The position numbers were made by a program, and so were the translations under genes. Source: Spinacia oleracea (Eukaryota; Streptophyta; Magnoliopsida; Caryophyllales; Amaranthaceae). From it: a stretch of DNA of 64,000 nucleotides. Positions 52,801 through 63,699 of this stretch are shown here, in pieces. The notes beneath the pieces are model-generated. The model was given only the letters and a program-made list of their open reading frames with translations, was not told the origin of the DNA and did not search any database. The DNA lies in NCBI RefSeq assembly GCF_020520425.1, contig NC_079487.1, positions 133,694,385 to 133,758,384 of the forward strand, given 5' to 3'. Each line of letters begins with the position of its first letter. Within the stretch, counting starts at the first letter, position 1.

Positions 52801-55343
52801 CTAGAGGGAGATCACCTTACAAGCCTTAACCCTCAGGTACCCTTTGAAGTTTTCTATTCAACAACTTCACAACTAAAGTTGAATCAAACACAATAAACTC
52901 CTATCCCCGTGAACTTTTGAACTCCAATATATTATTACAATCTCCTACCTCTGTTTTCCTGAGTGAATACTATTCTGAATTTCTGAGCATTCAGGAGAGG
53001 GACTACCCATGCGGGTTTCAGTTTTAGTAGGAGAAAGAAAAGTAAAAGCGAGTAGATCTTCCAAAATAAAATGGATGAAAATGGCAAGTGGAAGTGAGTG
53101 GATCAGAATCAAGATATTAGTGATTTCTTTCAGGACAGATAGATTACTATAGCATATTTTTACTTCCCCCTCCTTTTACACTCATCATAGTAGTTCCTAG
53201 CTAGTACGTGTCAAATCATAAACTATCAGAGATTCCAGTGACAATTAAACCCAATTGGATATGAAATGAATTAACAAACATTCAACATAGATGGAGAAGG
53301 AAAAGAGGATGTACACGGAGACGATTACCTGATCCATAACATAAGCCATAGCCAGGGAGCGAGAAATGTTTATGGCATTTAATATCTGATCAGCTGATAG
53401 GTTGAAGAACGTCAGCGGATTTCCACTGCATAGTGGGATATCTGTCGCCTTCAAATCAAATGTAGGGGGCAATTTATAGCACTCTTCTGGGAATGGTGAT
53501 TGTGAAGCATCATGAGACCCCTTTCCAGGCTCCACACCGGGAAGCTCAACAATCAAAAACCCAACAACAAATGGGTGTTTGACCATTGGGAAGACAACAG
53601 CTTTACACTCAGGGATTGCCTTGGCCTACAACTCATAAGACAATCAAATCAAAGATAAGTCAATGAAAGATCCCATGTGGAACAAATCAGAAGGCACCTT
53701 CAATTTGCACTTTGAATTAAGAAGCGTACTTGCAGGTTAGAAAGAGCAGCTTCAGCACCACGCAGGCCAGCTGGAACACTGAAATCACCAACTAATATGA
53801 CAATATCAGCCCCATCCACGGATGGATAAAAGGTAACACGTCGGAGTTCTAACCGATCCATAACATAGCTACCAGCAGGCCTCACATAAATCTGCACTAA
53901 CATAAGGATCATGTAAAAGGATATCAAACAACTATCATATCATAATCCGAAATCAAGAAGAAATCCCAAACATCAAGTGCTCAGCAACCTCACTTAAGTC
54001 AATAACAGAACCAGCAGGAAACAAGAGAAACAATATTACAAGGGGGAAGATTGAAGTTAAAGAATATCGCAGTACTTAATCAATCATCTCATTTGCTAGA
54101 ATAGGGTTTTTCTCTTACCTTAACTCTGAAATTTCTGGTCAGTTTGAAGGTGAATGCAGAAAGAAAACCGCATACATTACTGGAAAATTATAAGGTATTT
54201 TAGAAGAAATACAACCATGTGATGAGATATCGGCTGTAATTGTTATCGCAGAGATGAAATTTGGGAGCTAAATGTTCTGAGGATGAATTTATTTCTTTTT
54301 TCCTTCCTTTTTTCATTGTTTTATAAATCTTCATTGAAGACCAAACTAATATAACCATATTAGCCCTTTTATTTTCATCTTTGTTGTTTAAAATATCATG
54401 ATTAACAATAAGCTAAAGGCATTTACCTTAAATCAACAAAACAATAAAACTGAGAAAGCATAAAAAGGCATGGAAATTTAATACTATAGACTTATAGAGT
54501 TATCTGGTTGCCAAAAACCTGAATTTTCAACCTCCCACAAAATCGAGGAAGTACTTTACCTAGTCCTTGAATAAGTAGAACACACTATTTACTTCCCAGA
54601 TCAACCAAACAACTATTTGCACTTCCTCAAACAATTAAATTACAGGGGGAAAACAACTTCTACTATGAGGCATAACTTCCTACTTTCAACCAAACAACCA
54701 CTTAACCCTCCCCCAAAAAAAACCCCAAACAACATCTTTAACCTAAAAACATTTAATCTTAGCTTATCTACCAGAAATCAAATCACAAACTCAACTATTC
54801 TTTCCTATTATGAAACGGGTATCCTATAAAATCAATTTTTTCCAGAAGTTTCAATGAAATAGCTTTAACTAAAAGGAAAGAAGCTGGAAAATTAAGACTT
54901 ACAGAGAGAAGGGCATTGGGGTCCACAATGCGTCGAAAAAGGGCCAATTGATCAAGGCAAAGCCTTTGAAAATCAGGGCTAGGAAGAACAATCCCTTGAG
55001 ATTTAGAGTCCCTTACAATTTTCTGGGTAAATTCAATGGGAGAAGAGGAAGCCTTGCGAATGGCAGCAGCCAATGCCGAGGCAGAAGGGACCCACTCCCC
55101 TCCTTCTTCCTCCTCTAAAATGGGGTCATTTACATACCGCAAAGTAGCTGTAGAACAAGACGAAGATGAGGAATTAGCTGAAAATGGTGGTTTTGAATGA
55201 ATTGGGGAAAAGGAGTAGCATTTGAAGCAACAATTTTGGGGTTTTTGGGAATGAAAATGGTTAAAGGGGTTGGAATTAGGGCAAAAGAGAGATGGGTTTG
55301 AGAGAATTGAGTGTTGTGGAGTGAATGAAGAAAGTAGAAGCAT
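46828..55343 (-). CDS. CSK: Chloroplast sensor kinase (CSK), modified histidine kinase
   Basis: A plastid sensor that in Arabidopsis couples plastoquinone redox state to chloroplast transcription. Nine exons: 54903-55343, 53730-53891, 53329-53625, 51240-51305, 51070-51138, 50878-50970, 48204-48439, 47432-47705, 46828-47049 (1860 nt, 619 aa). Residues 1 to about 70 are a Ser/Phe-rich transit peptide; the ATG at 55343 matches the Arabidopsis start, while an in-frame ATG 23 codons earlier is less likely. A GAF-type sensor spans about 140-300 (YVRPAGSYVMDRLELRRVT, FPMVKHPFVVGFL). The dimerisation segment has E321-Q-I-R-G-P-L where bacterial kinases have H-E-x-R-x-P-L, so the phospho-acceptor His is absent, as in other plant CSKs I recall. 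The ATPase part has EEPALRQALSNLLEG (495-509) for the N box, DDDGPDM (537-543) and GSGGTRVEIWLP near the C-terminus. Introns 3 and 6 exceed 2 kb. Confidence 0.93.
47170..47268. mobile_element. 99-bp MITE in CSK intron 8
   Basis: Ends GGCCCTGTTCTTT / AAAGAACAGGGCC are a perfect 13-bp inverted repeat, with TAA on both sides (47167-47169, 47269-47271). The interior is made of CTGAACTGTACTGAACTGAA iterations. PIF/Harbinger type by its duplication. Confidence 0.88.
47799..48003. mobile_element. MITE in CSK intron 7
   Basis: Ends ACACCGTTCGGTATTG and, reverse-complemented, GGCACGTTCGGTATCAC extend to TTTCCAGTT on both sides. About 205 bp, noncoding. No clear target duplication was read. Confidence 0.6.
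49183..49226. repeat. (TTC)n microsatellite in CSK intron 6
   Basis: About 14 uninterrupted TTC units. On the gene's strand this is (GAA)n, a class often polymorphic in length between individuals. Confidence 0.95.
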
Positions 55344-55524
55344 CCTCACACTCTCTCTATCCTGTTTGTTTGAATGATTGTGTTGGTGTTCGTGAGAAAA
55401 TAGGCCTCTCAAATCTCAATCACTTGGAGGGAGAGTGGCGATAAGAAATGGTGGTTGGTAACGACTAACGAGTGTAACTAATTTCTCATTTCCCCTCATT
55501 TCTTTCTTTTTTTTCCCTTTCTTT
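55344..55524. promoter_or_regulatory. CSK 5' UTR and proximal promoter
   Basis: The minus-strand 5' side of the CSK ATG is CT-rich in places (CTCTCCCTCCAAGTG) and contains the in-frame ATG at 55412 that could start a longer form. No TATA box is evident. Confidence 0.4.
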
Positions 55525-56030
55525 TATCATGTTCTGTTTTGTTCGACTTATTTTGACTTATTTCAGATAAAATAAGTTCAGATCAGTTCAGATAATATAA
55601 GTTCAACAAAAATAAGTTTTTTCAGATATTTTTACATACAAATAGGTTTATTTCATATTGCCAGGCACGGATCTCTCGTTTAACAAAGGGCACGATGTAT
55701 TTTTCTGATTTAGATAGCGTACTAGGTGATATTTTTTCTTGTAGCACCTATTTTGAAAGTATTAAGTGGTCGCATGTCAAAAGGGATGGTAATTTCGTTG
55801 CCCATCACCTTGCGAAGCTTGTTCCTTTTGGTGTAGAACAAGTGTGGGAAAATTATTGTCCTTCGGAGATTTCTCCGTATGTTTTGACGGACACTTTGTC
55901 CCTTGATTAATGAACTAGCTTATCTCTCCTCTCAAAAAAAAAATTAGACAAAATAAATTTTTTAATATAAGATAAGTTCAGATAATATAAGTTCAGTTAA
56001 AATAAGTCTAATAAAACGGAGCATAAAGGG
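55525..56030. mobile_element. MITE interrupted by a LINE tail
   Basis: The left part (to about 55656) and right part (from about 55946) carry inverted ends: CTGTTTTGTTCGACTTATTT on the left and, reverse-complemented, CTCCGTTTTATTAGACTTAT on the right. Interior AAGTTCAGATAATATAAGTT repeats are on both sides. It is a relative of the element at 13087-13263. Confidence 0.65.
55657..55945 (+). mobile_element. 5'-truncated L1-type LINE tail
   Basis: The frame 55695-55910 reads ESIKWSHVKRDGNFVAHHLA followed by VWENYCPSEISPYVLTD, the C-terminal end of the RNase H domain of plant L1 LINEs. It ends with a stop, about 25 bases and an A run (55936-55945). It sits inside the MITE at 55525-56030. No reliable target duplication was found. 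Confidence 0.8.
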
Positions 56031-57625
56031 TTTTTTTAGCACAAACTACTAAAATACTTCAGCACAAAAGCATAAAGGTGGCACTAGGCTAGGCCTTTTA
56101 ACCACAATCACATAAGCTGAGGGTTATACTCGGTTGTATTATAATGTGGCTTGTGCGAAACTTGTAAGATTTGGATTTAGTTATACCTTGTTCACGATTC
56201 ATCGGTCTGTTGAGATCAATTGAAAAGAATTGTGGCTCATGCATGCATTAATCCACTTACCACTTACCACTTACCACTTACTATTGTATTGTGCTTACAT
56301 GTCCAAACTCAAAAAGATACATTTACTGATTTTGGTGTATTTTGTCGTCCCGTGTCTTGTCATGTTTTATATAAAAACAATGTGGTCTAAGTCCGCACAT
56401 CTCGTATATCTCTTATGGTGTGTCGTAGGTTGGCTCGACCTAGTATTATATTTAGCATAAGATAGATCCCATACATTTTAGTTAGTCGGTTTTTGCTCAT
56501 AGTGTCGTGTTTAGGCTAAATTTTAATAAATTAATTGTAATTTGCTTTTCCAAAATAAACGTGGCGTATCTAGTAAGCACCCAATGACGTGTGATATTGT
56601 ATCTGCTTCGTATCCAGATTGCGGTGTGCCTAATGTGAGCCCTATTAATGTAGTTTTTATAGAGGAAACTCTAAAGGCCTAGTTTTTGTTAAGTTCAAAT
56701 GTGCAATTATATATATTTTCGTCTTTTTATACATGAATATTAGTCCATGTTCAATTTTGTCAATCGAATTCAGTTGCGTCATGTTTTGTCCAGTAACATC
56801 ACGCACCCTGTGAATATAAAGATACTAAGTGTGCTTATATTTTTGTTCTTGTATTCTTTTTCATAACAATATAGTGTGATTAGAGTGACAACATAATGTT
56901 CAAATCAAGTTAGGTCAATTAAAGTCCCCTACCTTTAACCTGGGTACAAGTCGGGTCGGTTTAGTAGGATTAAAGTTTAGTTTCGATAATATGGAAATCG
57001 ACCCGTTCGAAACAATATAATATCGAGTTCAACTTTTTTTGATTTTCAAGTTTGACCTCTATTAAACGGCTCATCGTCTTCATTTATAGTTTGTCTACCT
57101 ACTTTTTACAAACCGCGACAGTCTGAGATTGCTAGAACATAAACTTCATCTTATTTTTCAATTTTTCCCCCTCAAAATCTATATATTTCATATGAAAGAA
57201 TGACTTATATTGTCCACCTAATTTTATGGTATATGTACCACCGATAGAACTACTTTTGTACTTCATTTTCAACAAAGAAGTCATCTTACAATCCTTAAAA
57301 ACCATAACTCTCTATCGCCTAATCATAGTCAATCTATATATTTTATGAAATTTTAGTGTGAGCACATTAATTATTAAGCCATGGAAGACTAAGTTTGATA
57401 AATTCCCACCATGCTAAATTCAAAACATTTGACCATTCAATTTCTTAAAACACTCATCCTTAGACCAATAGGCAATAGACCCTAACTCCTAAAGTTGCGT
57501 CTCTTAATGGCTCGAGACGCAATAGTAGCCCTACGATCATCTTGCTTTGACCCACTCTCCATTTTTTAACCCCCCTTTTCTTCTAGCCGTTAGAATTTTA
57601 GAACTTTTGAGTCTTCTTCCTCAAA
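56031..57625. other. Intergenic between CSK and PP2C (divergent promoters)
   Basis: AT-rich, no gene recognised. The frame 56230-56460 has no domain. A CCACTTACCACTTACCACTT triplication lies near 56258-56280. The PP2C promoter lies within the last few hundred bases; a CT-rich 5' UTR is visible at about 57540-57625. Confidence 0.5.
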
Positions 57626-60600
57626 ATGCCCTGCATTTCAGTAAGTCCCCAAATCACAATTCTCTCTCCTAATTCACCTCTTTCAATTGAAATGGGTACT
57701 TCAGTTGCAGATTTACAACCCTGTCTTTCAGTTCCTTCGTCAGAATCTTTAAACCCCAGTTTTGCTTGTTCTTTGAAGCGCAAAAGACCCCCGAAAATTC
57801 AGATCCCTAAGGTATTACAGGAAATTGCAGTTGATACCCAGATCAAATTTGGGTGTTCTCCTGTTAAAAATGACGGAAGTTGTTCTTTTGAGGATTTGGG
57901 TGTTGGGGTTTGTTCGATTAAGGGTAAGAAGAAGTTTATGGAGGATACCCACAAGATTGTTTCTTGCATTAATGGGAATACCAAGAAGGTGAAATACTGC
58001 ACACCAACTGTTTGTTAAAATGCCGCTTTGTTTTTTGATTTTTTTTTCTGCTGCTAAACTAGTGAAATTTGTTTGGTTTTGCAGGGGTTTTTTGGGGTTT
58101 ATGATGGGCATGGAGGAAGAAAAGCGGCAGAGTTTGTAGCAGAGAGTTTACACAAGAATGTGATTGAGATGCTTGGTAATTCTGTTGGAAATATGGCTAA
58201 GGAGGAAGCAGTAAAAGCTGCTTATCTTAAAACAGATAGAGAATTCTTGAATCAGGTAACTTTTTGGCACAACTTTGAAAATTGATCTTTTATATGCTAA
58301 AGTTTACCATAAATTTCTGAACTTTAAGCTTTTCTTGTAGTATTCGTTCAAAAGATTATGCAAAAAGATATGTTTCTTTTTCTTTCTTGTTCTGTTTGCA
58401 TTAGTTTATTTGGTCAAATGCCTGTTCTTTGGTATAAGAACTATTCCTCTGAATGATCTATGGACACATTTTTGCAAGTTCTGTGCAAATCTCTTTTCGT
58501 GTTGAAATATGAACTGATTTGGAGGAATTAGGATAATGTTGCAGTTTTCATTCTGCAATGAAGATATTCCATGTAAAAAGCTGTAGTTTTGAATATCATT
58601 ACAATGTAACATTCTCTTGTAGTCTTGTAGAGTTGTAGTCCATGTACACACAGTATTGTTGAAATACCGATCATTAGTAGTACTTTTCATCATTTGTAGA
58701 AAGTTAAACAGGATGGTGATTGTAGGACAGAAGAAGTATTTGATTAATTTCCTTTCAAGCTGGATGTTTGCTTTGCTGCATGTGAATCATTATTATTGAT
58801 GTGTTCCCTTTTCCCCTTTTTCTTCTATTCAGGAAGTAGGCAGTGGTTCCTGTTGCGTGACTGTTCTGATTGAAGGGACGGAAATGGTTGTCTCGAATTT
58901 GGGAGACTGCAGGGCTGTTCTATGTAGAGGTGGGGTGGCTGAGGCTCTCACAAAGGACCATAGAGCCGAGATGGTGGAAGAACGAAAAAGAATTGAGGAT
59001 AAGGTATCTGTTATTACTGCTATTTTGTCATGGTCATATGTTAAATTATGTAGTGCCAAATTAAAGAAATGAAATATTTGTGCTTTAATGGGGTTATTCA
59101 CATATATGTATAGGGAGGATATGTAGAGTTCCACAAGGGAGCTTGGAGAGTTCACGGGATATTATCGGTTTCGAGAAGTATTGGAGATGCTCATCTCAAA
59201 AATTGGGTGGTGTCACAGCCTGATACAACAATTTTGGATCTGACTCCTGATATGGATTTTCTTGTCTTAGCTTCTGATGGACTGTGGGAAGAGGTACGAG
59301 TAATAACTTATCACACTTCATATATTTTGCTCGTTGACAATGTGCATTCGCTTATAAATTTAGTCCTATATATATAGTCATGTAATTATCATAAAAGCCT
59401 AGAAAGGTTCTCATTTCTTATGCATCTTGTGCTTATCAGTTTGCCTGAATGGAAAGTGGCTCTGTGTTTGTTCCTCTATAATGCATGAGTTGCAGACTAT
59501 CTGTTTGAACTCCCTTAGCTTAGTTATTTTACTAAGAGAGAACTGCCGAAACTAAGGCTCCGTTTGTTTTGACAGAAAACACCTTTCCAGAAAATGATTT
59601 TCCCATTTTCCTTTGTTTGTTTTGGTAAGGGTGGAAAACAATTCCTATAGGTGGAAAACAACTTTCTCTGGAGGAAAACCAACTTTCCTTTTGAAAAGAA
59701 GGAATGCCACATTTTCTACTCTAATCCCTTATATTTCATTATTTCCTTTTCTCTCCTCTCATTTCCACTTCCACGTTCTTTTTCTTTATAATTTTTCTCG
59801 TAAGAAAACAAACAAATGAAAAACTAATTTCCCTTGAAAATTGTTTTGCACGAATCATTTTCCTTGAAAATATTTTTCGTTGAAACAAACGGAGCCTAAG
59901 CTAACGAAAAGTAACTTAGCCATTCAGCTGAAAGAGTGTAAGGTAGTTAGGTAACTTCCAACTGTTGTGAATGTGACAGTGCTCTTAACTTTTGAGCACC
60001 AATCACATAACTTATTCCTTACGCCTTACAATCATGCTATTTGAATTAGAATTGGAGTCATAATTTGAGTGTGAAAACAGTCATTAAATCAGTTTGTCAA
60101 TATAACAGGTTGGAAACCAAGAGGCCATCGACATTGTGCAGCAATCCTGTGTAATTGAGAAGAAACCTGAAGTTTCATTGGATGATTTAGATAATAAAAA
60201 CCAGAGAACTCTAAAGGAGAATGATGATGATGGATATGTCTTTGTCAGCACAAGCTCTTCTCCCAAAGTGAAACGAGTTTCCTTAATCAAACAGAAAAAG
60301 AAGACAACTCTCTCTCTATCTCCACGCTGCAGGATTACAGAAAATTCTAGCTCGATACAGGAAAATGAAAATCAGAGTCCTCCTTCAAAAAAGTTAAGAA
60401 AAACATCAATTTTTTCGCATGAAAACATGAAAACTCTTTCTTCATCTCCAAGTTACAGGAATACAGAAAGAACTATTACAGTAAAGGAAGGTCTTTCTGA
60501 CTTCTGCAACGAAAATGAGAGTCCTGCTTCAAAGTTAAGAAAAACATCTGTTTTTTCGCATGAAAACATGAAAATTCTCTCCCCTTCTCCAAGTTACAGG

Positions 60601-60870
60601 AAAACAGAAAGTACTAGTACAGTTAAAAATGGTTTTTCTGACTTCTGCAACGAAAATGAGAGTCCTCCTTCAAAGATGAGAAGAACTTCAGTGTTTTCGC
60701 ACAAGAGCATGAACACTCAATCTCCGAGTAGGGAGAATAAGAGACCTGTTTCTGATGGACTTGTAGCTGCTTGTAAAAAGCTTGTGAATCTGGCTGTAAG
60801 TAGGGGTAGTATGGATGATATTACTGTAATGGTAGTTGATCTGAAGCATTTCAGATTAGGAAAACCTTAA
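57626..60870 (+). CDS. Clade-B protein phosphatase 2C (AP2C-like) with MAPK-docking motif
   Basis: A Mg/Mn-dependent Ser/Thr phosphatase; the Arabidopsis relatives (AP2C1-4) inactivate MAP kinases. Exons: 57626-57988, 58085-58255, 58833-59003, 59114-59293, 60109-60870 (1647 nt, 548 aa). Residues 49-61 (SLKRKRPPKIQIP) match the kinase-interaction motif of clade B. The catalytic fold shows KKFMED (D107), VYDGHGG (D128, G129), NLGDCRAVLCRGGVAEALT, VSRSIGD, LASDGLW (D290) and RGSMDDIT (D531/D532), so metal-binding residues are complete. Between NQEAIDIVQQS and LVAACKKLVNLAV is an insert of over 200 residues, with about 2.9 copies of a 47-residue repeat. Arabidopsis relatives have a shorter insert here. 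A MITE lies in intron 4. The gene neighbours CSK head-to-head, as At1g67820 neighbours At1g67840. Confidence 0.92.
59556..59896. mobile_element. Tourist-like MITE in PP2C intron 4
   Basis: A 341-bp element with ends GGCTCCGTTTGTTTTGACAG / AACAAACGGAGCC and TAA on both sides (59553-59555, 59897-59899). Same family as 11467-11815, with similar internal GGAAAACAATTTTC-like palindromic sequence. Frames 59524-59712 and 59613-59819 come from it. Confidence 0.88.
60328..60735 (+). repeat. In-frame 141-bp tandem repeat in PP2C exon 5
   Basis: Three head-to-tail units: residues 369-410 (shorter, 42 aa), 411-457 (47 aa) and 458 to about 504 (with a diverged end). Each contains N-E-N-x-S-P-x-S-K-x-R-K/R-T-S-x-F-S-H, and each ends S-P-S or similar. 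Units 2 and 3 are nearly identical in DNA (CTTCTGCAACGAAAATGAGA in both), so that duplication is recent. Confidence 0.92.
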
Positions 60871-62640
60871 AAATGCTCTGTTTTTCACATTGTAATATTT
60901 GATCAAGTTAGTTAATAATAGATATAGTAAATCTGATTTCTGAACATAATTCAAACATAGTTTGAGCTGAAAATCTTCATTGTTAATCAGGAACAACAAT
61001 TAACTAACCATGAACATGACTTTTAACTAACATTTAGGGTTGGCTCTTTGCCAATTCCAACTTGGGGGGGGGGTCCTATTTTTGGTATAACTCACAATCA
61101 TGTTTAACTCCTTAGAATTGTCCTAACAAATGTCTTAATGCAGAATTAAAACACTTCGGATTATTATGAGAATACAAATCAAAGTTGTGTTTATTCCGAT
61201 TTATTATAAAATATCTTGATTTTTCGCGAAGGTCTTGGTGTGAGTGTGACCCTTGGAAACAAGAAACTACATTCACACTTAAGTGGCGGAGACAGGGGGT
61301 GTCAAGGGTGGGCAGCCGACCACCCAATTTTGTAGAAAAAAAAATATTTATACTTTATATTTATTAGAAAAAGTAATTAATATAGACTAAATAACTGTTT
61401 TAATAACATGTCTACACTCCGATTTAAAAATCCTGCTTCTAGTTCGTTCAATCATCGAAAATGACACGTTGGACTAAACCTTGAACCCATGTCTTCAAGG
61501 ATTTATTGAACACATCAGTCAAGGAGTTTGAAAGTTACTAGAATGGATCTTGTTATGCCCATATCTAATCCCCATTAATTCTTTACTATATTATCAAAGA
61601 ATAATTGTTTGGAATACATGAAAATTTGGACAAAATCCCACATTTAAATGAACAAAACTCTCCTTTACATTATTTTATTTTATTTTTTAAAAAATGAAGA
61701 TAATATCATGGAAATCCAAACTTGTTAGTCCAAACATGACCTTATAATCTTATACTGAATTATTAAATTATACCTTGGTCTACTAGTCCCACATCACATG
61801 TTCTCTTGCCTAAAACATCTCCCACCTCTACTTTCTTTCCCTTGCTTTTTGGTGTTTGTTCATAGGAATTGCAAACTTTACATCTTGGTGAATAAAGGGA
61901 TGTGTTTCCTCTCCTCCAAAAAGTTGATGAAATCATGAATCATTCCTACTTTTTATCCGTTTAAAATATTATTCGCGTAATTAGTTAGACAACTACTATA
62001 GAGCATGATGAACCTTAAATAAGGAAAAAATCACATACAATATCATGACGGCTCGCCATTTTTTTACAAATCTATCTTGATATATTAAAAGTACAAAAAT
62101 CGCCGTCAAATCATATTAAAAAGTTGATGAAATCATGATTCTAATATTACCCATTAAAAAAATATTCTCTTAATTAGTTAGACAACTAACACAGAGTGAG
62201 AAACATCATACAAGGACATATAATATCGTGACAGTTTACCTTTCAATACGTACCTACCTGTCTTGAGATATTAAAAATCCGAAAATCCCCATCGAACCAT
62301 GCAAAAAGGGGAAGGTTTGTTATAATTACTCACTTCAACTCCGAATATTACTGTTAATTAACAACTTTATATTACATTTGCCAGTTGGAAAATTGGTTAA
62401 ATACCAATTCATCTAACAATGAGGCCAGGATCATATCCTCTTGGCAGCATACAGGACAACATCTTCCTGGTAAGATTGATTAGCCTTGTCTATATTTATT
62501 TTATAATAATATAATATAAAATCCTTATATTATTTTCTTGAATCATATATATAAATCCTTATATAATTTATTATCATTCTGTTTTGTTATACAAAAATGA
62601 TGACTTAGGTTATTTTTTTTGTATATTTGTGTGACACAAA
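60871..62640. other. Intergenic between PP2C and DUF868 gene
   Basis: AT-rich; a G run of 9 or 10 lies near 61064-61073. It holds a 200-bp tandem duplication (61921-62310). Short frames at 61112-61327 and 61185-61367 have no domain. The last 200 bases hold the DUF868 promoter, without a clear TATA assignment. Confidence 0.5.
61921..62310. repeat. Two-copy tandem duplication, 200-bp period
   Basis: AAGTTGATGAAATCATGA begins unit 1 at 61921 and unit 2 at 62121. Shared blocks in order are TTAGTTAGACAACTA, CATACAATATCATGAC / CATATAATATCGTGAC, TCTTGAtATATTAAAA and AATCGCCGTCAAATCAT / AATCCCCATCGAACCAT. Divergence of the order of a quarter of positions, judged by eye, indicates an old duplication. 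Confidence 0.75.
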
Positions 62641-63699
62641 ATGATGCATGACCCTATAGGTATACCTATTGAGCATGATCTTTCCCCTGTACACGCCTAC
62701 ATGACACCAAAACCACCACCAGCACCACCAACAACAACCACCACCACCGCCGCCGCTACCAACGCCGCCACCCGCACGTTAACCCGATCACGATCCGGGT
62801 CAGGGTCAGGGTCTCCACAAAGCCTGATAATGTCGGTATATAGCACCAAAATCGCAAGCCAACCTCGATTAGTCACCATCACATGGTGCAAGAACCTCCT
62901 CCTCCACGGCCTCTCGGTGTCCGTCGACGGCCCTCGCGACACCGATCACTACCACAGCAAGGTGGAGCTTAAGCCGTGGTATTTCTGGAGGAAACAAGGA
63001 AGCAAACAGCTTGTCGTTGACGGGAAAGTCATCGGCATTGTTTGGGATCTCAAGGCGGCCAAGTTTAACGGCGAGGTTGAGCCTCAATCGGACTACTACG
63101 TCGCCATTGTTTCCGACGAGGAGGTGGTTCTCGTAGTCGGAGACATGAAGAAGGACGCTTTCCGGCGAACCCGGTGTAGGCCCGCTCTTATTGACCCTGT
63201 TTTAGTCTCTAGGAAAGAGCATATTTTTGGTAAGAAAAGGTTTTCTACTAAGGTTAAATTTCATGAAAGAGGGAAATGTCATGAGATTTCAGTTGAGTGT
63301 AATAATAATAATTATAATCATAATAATAATAATATTATTAATAATAATAAGGGGGGTGTTGATTGTGAAGGGATTAGTAGTAGTCCTGAAATGGATATTA
63401 AGATAGATGGGAAATTAGCAACACAAGTTAAACATCTACAATGGAAGTTTAGAGGGAATGAATCGATTGATGTTAAGGAGACTAAGATTGAAGTGTATTG
63501 GGATGTTCATGATTGGATATTCGGGTCTGGTCCTCGACACGCTATGTTCTTGTTCAAGTCGTCGTCACCACCGTCGTCGTCGTCATCGACATCGTCGTCG
63601 TTATCATTTCATGCAGATGATCCTGCATGTAGGGAGTATGGTTGGAGTAGTGGCTCACCGGAGTTTAGGTTGTTTCTTTATGCTTGGAAAGTTGAATGA
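62641..63699 (+). CDS. DUF868 family protein
   Basis: An intronless 352-aa protein of plant family DUF868, whose function is not established. The start MMHDPIGIP is like the family's usual opening, so the first ATG was chosen. Residues about 24-60 are low-complexity (Pro, Thr, Ala, then R-S-G-S-G-S). The conserved domain runs from about SVYSTKIASQPRLVTITWCK (65-84) through LELKPWYFWRKQGSKQL-like sequence (about 110-125), WDLKAAKFNGEVEPQSDYYV, KKDAFRRTRCRPALIDPVLV and KEHIFGKKRFSTKVKFHE, to YWDVHDWIFGSGPRHAMFLF and the C-terminal EFRLFLYAWKVE. An Asn tract (about 220-236, AAT repeats at 63299-63352) and a Ser tract (about 309-322, TCG repeats) interrupt it. The domain is rich in beta-strand-like alternation, and no membrane segment is seen. 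Overlapping frames 62697-62942, 62869-63087 and 63458-63856 are shadows. Confidence 0.92.
   Translation: MMHDPIGIPIEHDLSPVHAYMTPKPPPAPPTTTTTTAAATNAATRTLTRSRSGSGSGSPQSLIMSVYSTKIASQPRLVTITWCKNLLLHGLSVSVDGPRDTDHYHSKVELKPWYFWRKQGSKQLVVDGKVIGIVWDLKAAKFNGEVEPQSDYYVAIVSDEEVVLVVGDMKKDAFRRTRCRPALIDPVLVSRKEHIFGKKRFSTKVKFHERGKCHEISVECNNNNYNHNNNNIINNNKGGVDCEGISSSPEMDIKIDGKLATQVKHLQWKFRGNESIDVKETKIEVYWDVHDWIFGSGPRHAMFLFKSSSPPSSSSSTSSSLSFHADDPACREYGWSSGSPEFRLFLYAWKVE

Noticed and set aside
57598-57783. Minus-strand frames over PP2C exon 1
   Set aside because: Shadows of the plus-strand PP2C coding exon.
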